Position numbers and translations under genes: made by a program | Part shown: piece by piece, positions 1-5,021 of the stretch | Layout of the letters: every line of letters starts with the position of its first letter | How positions within the stretch are numbered: the first letter of the stretch is position 1 | DNA from: Bacteroidales bacterium | GTDB taxonomy: Bacteria; Bacteroidota; Bacteroidia; Bacteroidales; UBA3663 | Direction: 5' to 3' | DNA: 5,021 bases | NCBI GenBank assembly: GCA_030526445.1 | Contig: JAUNCV010000151.1 | Location: 1 to 5,021, forward strand | The notes under the pieces: generated by a model | What the model saw: only the letters and a program-made list of their open reading frames with translations | What the model was told of the DNA's origin: nothing | Databases searched by the model: none

Positions 1-1
1 T

Positions 2-2617
2 GTAGGCTATAGCGAAGACAGCAAGCTTGCTTGTGAATTTGACGTTACTCCTTACCTCAAACCAGGCCAGGAAAATCTGTTCTGCATGCAGGTGATGCGC
101 TATTGCGATGGTTCGTATCTCGAAGATCAAGACTTCTTCCGTTTCACTGGTTTCTCGCGCGACAATTATCTCTATGCTCGTCCTAAACAGCACATCACCG
201 ATGTTCGAGTTAACGCTGACCTCAAGAACGATTATAAAGACGGACAACTGGATATTGCCCTCACTGCAACAGGTGGTTCGGTCGATGCTTGCCTCTATGA
301 TTCAGAAGGCAACATGGTTGCAGAATATCGCAACCTCAAGCCCAGCATGAACATCACAACCCCAGCTATTTCATTTGATCTGCCAAATTGCAAACCCTGG
401 ACAGCTGAGACTCCTAACCTCTATCGCCTCGAGCTCACACTGAAGCAAGGTAATAAAACTCTCCAGGTGGTGCCAATGAAAGTTGGCTTCCGCAAGGTAG
501 AAATAAAAAATGCTCAACTGCTGGTCAATGGTCAGCCTGTACTTATCAAGGGCGCTGACCGACATGAACTTGACCCAGATGGAGGTTTCGTAGTAAGCCG
601 CGAACGTATGCTTCAAGATGTAAAGCTTTTCAAAGAGTTCAACCTCAATGCAGTACGTACATGTCATTACCCAGATGATCCTTACTGGTACGAACTATGC
701 GACGAATATGGTCTTTACATCACCGCTGAAGCAAACGTAGAAAGCCATGGTATGGGTTATCGTGAAACTACTTTGGCCAAGAACCCAGACTACCACAAGG
801 CACATCAAGAGCGTAACCAGCGACACGTTGAACAGTTCTATAACCATCCATCTATCATTGTATGGAGTCTTGGCAATGAGTCAGGCTATGGTAAGAACTT
901 CGAAGATGCTTATGACCTTGTAAAGAGCATTGATCCAACTCGTCCTGTACAATATGAACAAGCTCGCACTGAAGGCAAAACGGACATCTATTGTCCGATG
1001 TATGCTGACTACAAGTGGAGCGAGGAGTATTCAAAGGATCCAAAATACGATAAACCTCTCATTCAGTGCGAATACGCACACGCTATGGGCAACTCAATGG
1101 GAGGTTTTAAGGAGTATTGGGATCTCATCCGTCGCGAACCAAAGTACCAAGGCGGTTATATCTGGGACTTTGTTGACCAAAGCATCCGCTGGACCGGAAA
1201 GAGCGGACGAACCATCTGGGGCTATGGTGGCGACTTTAACAATACCGACCAGCACGATGGCAATTTCTGCGACAACGGACTTGTAAGCCCAGACCGTGTA
1301 CCTAACCCACATATGTATGAGGTAGGATACTACTATCAGAACATTTGGACTTCGCTTGCCAAAGCCGACAAGGGCATTGCTATTGAGGTTTACAACGAGA
1401 ACTTCTTCCGTTGCCTTTGCAACTACAGTCTCAACTGGCGCGTGCTCCGCAATGGAGAAGCTGTAGCACAGGGTACTGTTTCCGATCTCAACGTAGCTCC
1501 TCAGCAGCGACAGACAGTGACACTCTGTAACAAGGCTCTTCCAACCGATGGTGCCGAATATCTCCTCGAAGTCAACTACACACTCAAGCAGAAAGAGGGA
1601 GTGCTTTCAGCAGGTCACATTGCAGCACGCCAGCAGCTCTCTCTGGCAACAGCTTGCCCAGAAAAGGCACTTGATGTTGCTTTAGCTCGAAACATCGACC
1701 AGACTTTGGCCAAAGCCACTGCAGCCGCTCCAACCATCGATGACACCCACCGCTGGTGGCTCAGTGTTGAGGGTCGCGACTTCACCTTGGTCTTCAACAA
1801 GAAGAATGGTTTCTTGAGCCAGTACAACGTCAAGGGAGTTCAGTACATCGAAGAAGAGAAGCAGCTCACCCCAAACTTCTGGCGTGCCCCAACCGACAAT
1901 GACTTTGGTGCTGGCCTCCAGCAGAAGTTTGCAGCATGGCGTAACCCCGAGATGAATCTCAAGGAGATGAAGCATGAGACACTTGCTACCGGCGAGGCTC
2001 AGATTCTCTGTACCTACGATATGCCAGCAGTAAAGGCTACTCTCGCTCTCGAATATACTATCGGTAACACTGGCGAAGTAGCCATCAAGCAGAGCCTCAC
2101 CCCAACAACCGGAGCCGAGGTTTCAGAACTCTTCCGCTTCGGTATGCAGCTGCCTATGCCTGCAGCCTTCGCTCAGCTCAGCTACTATGGACGTGGTCCT
2201 GTAGAGAGCTATGCAGACCGTCAGGATTGTGCTTTCCTTGGCATCTATAACAACAAGGTAGCCGATGAGTTCTACTCATACATCCGTCCACAGGAGAATG
2301 GCAACCACACCGATCTTCGCTGGATGGAACTCCGCAATGCTTCAGGCCGTTCGCTCCGTGTTGTAGCCTTCAATGAGAAAGGTCTTCAGCCATTCAGCGG
2401 CTCTGCACTCCCCTACTCAATCGAAAGCCTCGACGAAGGCACAGAGAAGCACAACATGCACTCGGAAGAGGTTGATCCTTGCGGTTATACCAATCTCTGC
2501 ATCGATCTCAAACAGATGGGTCTAGGCTGCGTAAACAGCTGGGGTGCATGGCCACTCGAAACCTATCGCCTGCCTTATCAGGCCTATGAATTCACCTTCA
2601 TGCTGTTGCCTCGTTAA
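2..2617 (+). CDS. lacZ: LacZ-type beta-galactosidase, glycoside hydrolase family 2 (5' end missing)
   Basis: Hydrolyses terminal non-reducing beta-D-galactosides. The reading frame is open from the left edge, so the ATG at 86 is internal: the residues before it (GYSEDSKLACEFDVTPYL) are normal family sequence. 871 residues are visible; LacZ proteins have about 1,030, so roughly 160-170 N-terminal residues, any signal peptide and the promoter lie outside. Counting from base 2: end of the sugar-binding domain with LEDQD (40-44); Ig-like domain (about 61-158); TIM barrel (about 160-445) with His188 in DRHE, His222 in CHYP, metal ligands Glu247/His249 in ESHG, acid/base Glu293 in GNES, nucleophile Glu357 in CEYAHAMGNS and Trp388 in WDFVDQ, matching E. 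coli His357, His391, Glu416/His418, Glu461, Glu537 and Trp568; a linking beta domain; and the C-terminal beta-galactosidase small-chain domain (about 584-868) with PNFWRAPTDND, YYGRGPVE and Trp847 in NSWG. All catalytic residues in view are intact, so it should be active. The TAA stop is 32 bases before a strong hairpin. Substrate could be lactose or host or plant galactosides; location is unknown without the N-terminus. Confidence 0.96.
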   Translation, partial: VGYSEDSKLACEFDVTPYLKPGQENLFCMQVMRYCDGSYLEDQDFFRFTGFSRDNYLYARPKQHITDVRVNADLKNDYKDGQLDIALTATGGSVDACLYDSEGNMVAEYRNLKPSMNITTPAISFDLPNCKPWTAETPNLYRLELTLKQGNKTLQVVPMKVGFRKVEIKNAQLLVNGQPVLIKGADRHELDPDGGFVVSRERMLQDVKLFKEFNLNAVRTCHYPDDPYWYELCDEYGLYITAEANVESHGMGYRETTLAKNPDYHKAHQERNQRHVEQFYNHPSIIVWSLGNESGYGKNFEDAYDLVKSIDPTRPVQYEQARTEGKTDIYCPMYADYKWSEEYSKDPKYDKPLIQCEYAHAMGNSMGGFKEYWDLIRREPKYQGGYIWDFVDQSIRWTGKSGRTIWGYGGDFNNTDQHDGNFCDNGLVSPDRVPNPHMYEVGYYYQNIWTSLAKADKGIAIEVYNENFFRCLCNYSLNWRVLRNGEAVAQGTVSDLNVAPQQRQTVTLCNKALPTDGAEYLLEVNYTLKQKEGVLSAGHIAARQQLSLATACPEKALDVALARNIDQTLAKATAAAPTIDDTHRWWLSVEGRDFTLVFNKKNGFLSQYNVKGVQYIEEEKQLTPNFWRAPTDNDFGAGLQQKFAAWRNPEMNLKEMKHETLATGEAQILCTYDMPAVKATLALEYTIGNTGEVAIKQSLTPTTGAEVSELFRFGMQLPMPAAFAQLSYYGRGPVESYADRQDCAFLGIYNNKVADEFYSYIRPQENGNHTDLRWMELRNASGRSLRVVAFNEKGLQPFSGSALPYSIESLDEGTEKHNMHSEEVDPCGYTNLCIDLKQMGLGCVNSWGAWPLETYRLPYQAYEFTFMLLPR

Positions 2618-2649
2618 TTGAACTTTTCCCAATTATTGGAAAAAAGCAT

Positions 2650-2703
2650 AAAAAAGATTTCCCGAATAGTCGAATAAATCGAACTATTCGGGAAATCTTT
2701 TTT
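2650..2703. terminator. Bidirectional intrinsic terminator between convergent genes
   Basis: A 21-base arm at 2650-2670 is the exact reverse complement of 2683-2703. The core is GATTTCCCGAATAGT against ACTATTCGGGAAATC, with six A at the outer left and six T at the outer right. The inner bases TCGA (2670-2673) and TCGA (2679-2682) can extend the stem if one A (2683) is bulged, leaving a five-base loop. On either strand the transcript is a stable hairpin ending in a U run. It lies 32 bases after the stop of the beta-galactosidase gene and 30 bases after the stop of the BI-1 gene, so it fits as a shared terminator that also limits read-through into the opposite gene. The function is inferred from structure and position. 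Confidence 0.92.
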
Positions 2704-2733
2704 ATCAAGAATCATGTTGATTCCAATAGTTTC

Positions 2734-3441
2734 TTAATCTCTGCGATCGCCCAACAAGCGAAGAAGGTAAAGGAAAAGATTGAGGAAGTCAAGATAAAGT
2801 TTAAGAGCACCAAGCAAAGCTATCTTCTGAACTGTTTGGTTGTCATAAAGATAAGACTGATTGAGCATCTGCTTAAACTGCTGCACATCATACATAGTAA
2901 GACCGCAAAAGAGGACAACGCCCAAGATAGAAACAACAAAATCCATCACGCTATTGGCCACAAAAATATTGATGACCGATGCAATAATAATGCCTATGAG
3001 ACCCATCATGAAGATGCGACCAAACGAAGAGAGATCGCGCTTGGTAAAATGTCCATAAAGCGCCATAGCACCAAATGCAGCTGCCGTTGATGCAAACACC
3101 TGGAATACTGAAGCTGCCGTATAGATATAAAGCACAGGAGCAATCCAAGCACCCATGATAATGCTATAGCCAGCAAAGCAGAGTGTGGCTGTGGTAAATG
3201 AAATGCGTTGAATAGCTGCATTGAGAACAAAAACCATAACAAATGAAGCAATGGCAAGAAGCCACATGACATTGCTCTGCATCATAGCTATGACAATATT
3301 CTTATCAATGCAAAAAAAAGCCGTAATAGCCGAAAGAGCAAGGCCACAAGCCATCCAACCATACATATCACGATAGGCACGCGACACTACAGCCTCACTC
3401 ACAGTGGTGTTAGTGTACTGATAATCTTTTACGTATGACAT
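2734..3441 (-). CDS. Bax inhibitor-1/YccA family seven-helix membrane protein
   Basis: A complete 235-residue integral membrane protein of the BI-1 (TMBIM) family, the usual bacterial length. Hydrophobic segments lie at about 28-45, 56-76, 81-100, 103-127, 142-162, 165-183 and 205-228, giving seven helices, with no cleavable signal. Family marks are in the C-terminal half: MYDVQQ with Asp185 and LYLDFLNLFLYLLRLLG with Asp218. These match the aspartate pair that, in Bacillus subtilis YetJ, controls pH-dependent calcium leak; E. coli YccA instead modulates the FtsH protease. Which role applies here is unknown, so no symbol is given. The start is firm: the frame directly upstream holds several stops (a TAA-TCA-TAA-TAG-TAA-TAA series), and the leader is A/T-rich without a Shine-Dalgarno, as is common in Bacteroidetes. 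It lies 113 bases downstream of the sugar transferase gene on the same strand and shares a terminator with the convergent beta-galactosidase. A run of eight T falls at codons 42-44. Confidence 0.95.
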   Translation of the reverse strand: MSYVKDYQYTNTTVSEAVVSRAYRDMYGWMACGLALSAITAFFCIDKNIVIAMMQSNVMWLLAIASFVMVFVLNAAIQRISFTTATLCFAGYSIIMGAWIAPVLYIYTAASVFQVFASTAAAFGAMALYGHFTKRDLSSFGRIFMMGLIGIIIASVINIFVANSVMDFVVSILGVVLFCGLTMYDVQQFKQMLNQSYLYDNQTVQKIALLGALKLYLDFLNLFLYLLRLLGDRRD

Positions 3442-3546
3442 AAAAAAAGTTTTATTTTATTACTATTATGATTATTTTACAAAGAATTCAAAGGCATATG
3501 AATATCCCTCTGATTTTCCTCTCTGACTTTTCTGCAAAAAGTGGGC

Positions 3547-3554
3547 CAAAAGTA
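3547..3554 (-). promoter_or_regulatory. Possible Bacteroidetes -7 promoter element for the BI-1 gene
   Basis: On the - strand this reads TACTTTTG, an exact match to the Bacteroidetes -7 consensus TAnnTTTG. It comes directly after the stop codon of the sugar transferase gene and about 105 bases before the BI-1 start, so transcription from it would give a leader of roughly 100 bases. No TTTG (-33 element) is present at the usual distance of about 20 bases upstream, only a weak TTTA somewhat further away, so the match may be chance. The rest of the 113-base gap is A/T-rich; I see no clear terminator hairpin in it, and co-transcription with the gene upstream remains possible. Confidence 0.27.
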
Positions 3555-5003
3555 TTAGTATGCCTGTTTGTCACCTTTAAAGACATTAAAGATGGTCATA
3601 AAGAAAATACGAACATCGAGCCAAATAGACCAATGCTCTACATACCAAACATCTTTCTGAATGCGCTCTTCCATTTGCCAAAGTTCTCTAGTCTCGCCTC
3701 GAGCCCCAGTGACCTGAGCCCATCCAGTAATACCAGGACGAACCCAATGACGCACCATATATTTATCGATGAGAGCACTATACTCCTCTGTATGCTTGAG
3801 CATATGCGGACGTGGGCCCACAATACTCATATCGCCCTTTAAGACATTGATAAACTGAGGCAATTCATCGATAGAAGAACGACGCAAAAAGTTTCCCCAT
3901 GGTGTTTTGCGCGGATCATTCAATGTAGCTTGGAGCGTATCTGCCTGATCATTAACTTTCATAGAACGGAACTTGATGAGCATAAACTCTTCTCCATTAA
4001 GTCCGTGACGTTTCTGCTTAAAAAATACAGGACCGGGCATAGTAATATGGGTGATGATTGCTACAACCGGATAAATAACAAGCCAAAACGGAACCATAAA
4101 TGCAAGCGAGATAATCACATCGAGAACACGCTTGACAATACGATTTGAGAGCAAAGAAAGAGGTGCTTCGCGGATTGACAATACAGGCACTGAACCAAGC
4201 ATCTCAAACTCCATAGTTCGTTTGAGATAGTTTCGAACATTGGGCACACTAAAGAAGTGAATGCAATTGTGTTCACAACAGTTGATAATCTGACGGATTT
4301 CGGTCGCCATGGCCGAGGGCAGAGCACAATAAAGATGCTGTACATTATTTTCGTGCAAAAAAGGAATTGCATCCCTGACAGAACCAAGATAACGGAAATG
4401 CTTAGGCGCCTGCTCCAATGGCTCATCATTAAAATAACCGAGCACACGATAGCCGAGGATAGGATTTTCCATCTCCTTATAGAGTTCAATGACGTTGTCT
4501 GAAGCACCGACCATAACTACACGGAAGACGTTTTTACCCGATCGACGCAACGTCTGAATGCACCAACGTGCCACCATACGCGTACATACCAACACAAAGT
4601 CCAGTGCAGCGAAAAAAGGAATAAGTTTAGGAAGTGTTGGGTTGTGCCCCAAAAAATGGAAGGTTGTTGCAGAGAAGAGTCGTTGACGATCAAACAAAAG
4701 GAGGAAGGCAATGAAAAAAACTGCCATCCAAACAGTTGCCAAAAAGACATTAGTCCAAATGCTGCCACGCCTAGAGGAACGATAGTAAAATGAGATAGGA
4801 CGAATCCAAACAGCAGCAACATAGCACAGGCTAAGGGTCATGGCCATAAAACCATAAATGGAAGAAAGGTCATGTAATCCTGTAGAACCGGGAGTCAACT
4901 CTTTATTAAAAAAGAAGAAAAATAGAATATTGACTATCACCAACTCTATGAAGTACATAAAGAACTTCAAGAAGGCTGGCATTTGAAAATTATTACGCTG
5001 CAT
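3555..5003 (-). CDS. Undecaprenyl-phosphate sugar-1-phosphate transferase (exopolysaccharide initiation, WcaJ/WbaP-like)
   Basis: Transfers a sugar-1-phosphate from a nucleotide sugar to undecaprenyl phosphate on the inner membrane, the first step of exopolysaccharide, capsule or O-antigen repeat-unit synthesis. The 482 residues have the layout of large monotopic phosphoglycosyl transferases such as WcaJ: four N-terminal membrane helices (about 12-32, 47-67, 85-105, 127-145), a Rossmann-like middle domain (about 158-280, VVMVGASDN at 162-170), and a C-terminal bacterial sugar transferase domain (about 288-482). The last has KRVLD (291-295), a proline-broken membrane helix (Pro305), KFRSM (344-348), the catalytic Asp379-Glu380 pair in SSIDELPQF, GDMSIVGPRP (390-399), RPGITGWAQVTGARG (422-436) and a DVWYVEHWS segment near the end. 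All core motifs are intact. The start is fixed by an in-frame TAA five codons upstream (5016-5018); the leader is A-rich without a Shine-Dalgarno. The sugar is not predictable: glucose is commonest for this domain layout, galactose or others are possible. No glycosyltransferase is visible beside it, but the window ends 18 bases upstream. Confidence 0.95.
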   Translation of the reverse strand: MQRNNFQMPAFLKFFMYFIELVIVNILFFFFFNKELTPGSTGLHDLSSIYGFMAMTLSLCYVAAVWIRPISFYYRSSRRGSIWTNVFLATVWMAVFFIAFLLLFDRQRLFSATTFHFLGHNPTLPKLIPFFAALDFVLVCTRMVARWCIQTLRRSGKNVFRVVMVGASDNVIELYKEMENPILGYRVLGYFNDEPLEQAPKHFRYLGSVRDAIPFLHENNVQHLYCALPSAMATEIRQIINCCEHNCIHFFSVPNVRNYLKRTMEFEMLGSVPVLSIREAPLSLLSNRIVKRVLDVIISLAFMVPFWLVIYPVVAIITHITMPGPVFFKQKRHGLNGEEFMLIKFRSMKVNDQADTLQATLNDPRKTPWGNFLRRSSIDELPQFINVLKGDMSIVGPRPHMLKHTEEYSALIDKYMVRHWVRPGITGWAQVTGARGETRELWQMEERIQKDVWYVEHWSIWLDVRIFFMTIFNVFKGDKQAY

Positions 5004-5021
5004 ACACTTCGTTTTTTAGAC

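Noticed and set aside
86..88. ATG at 86 as the true start of the beta-galactosidase.
   Set aside because: The frame is open to the window edge and the 28 residues before it are typical family sequence; starting here would remove part of the sugar-binding domain.
371..667. A 98-codon open frame antisense to the beta-galactosidase.
   Set aside because: Fully antisense to the TIM barrel coding region, where conserved residues in the sense frame explain the sequence.
2623..2646. A second small inverted repeat (TTTTCCCAAT against ATTGGAAAA) just after the beta-galactosidase stop.
   Set aside because: Pairing needs a bulged or mismatched C and is mostly A-T, and no U run follows it on the + strand; the much stronger hairpin at 2650-2703 explains termination.
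3483..3500. CTTTG repeats on the - strand (CCTTTGAATTCTTTG) as a promoter for the BI-1 gene.
   Set aside because: Neither copy has TA at the right place for TAnnTTTG, and they are too close together to be a -33/-7 pair.
3468..3842. A 124-codon open frame on the + strand across the gap and the end of the sugar transferase gene.
   Set aside because: It lies mostly antisense to the strongly conserved C-terminal domain of the transferase and its product shows no recognisable family; it is a shadow frame.
4115..4507. A 130-codon open frame on the - strand inside the sugar transferase gene.
   Set aside because: Same strand, different frame, fully inside a gene with clear motifs; no sign of a frameshift joining the two frames.

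Overview
The window looks like ordinary chromosomal DNA from a Bacteroidales bacterium, most likely of the Prevotella/Segatella type. This rests on three things: the Bacteroidetes-style form of its beta-galactosidase, start codons preceded by A/T-rich leaders without Shine-Dalgarno sequences, and moderate base composition. The species-level guess is inference. There are no RNA genes, insertion sequences, CRISPR arrays, phage genes or signs of an island.

Layout: three protein genes in convergent arrangement. On the + strand, from the left edge to 2617, is the C-terminal 871 residues of a large LacZ-type family 2 glycoside hydrolase, cut by the window edge. Between 2618 and 2733 is a short spacer holding a strong, almost perfect hairpin (2650-2703), flanked by A and T tracts, that can end transcription from both sides. 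On the - strand, read from the right edge inward, are a complete 482-residue polyprenyl-phosphate sugar-1-phosphate transferase (5003 to 3555), then a 113-base A/T-rich gap, then a complete 235-residue Bax inhibitor-1/YccA family membrane protein (3441 to 2734).

Function: the hydrolase removes terminal beta-galactose from lactose or glycan fragments. The sugar transferase loads the first sugar phosphate onto the lipid carrier that starts exopolysaccharide or capsule repeat-unit synthesis. The BI-1 protein is a seven-helix inner-membrane protein of a family linked to ion leak and membrane-stress control. The three do not form one recognisable pathway. The two - strand genes may share a transcript or be read separately; the sequence does not settle this. 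I looked for a new system and did not find one; the findings below are modest.
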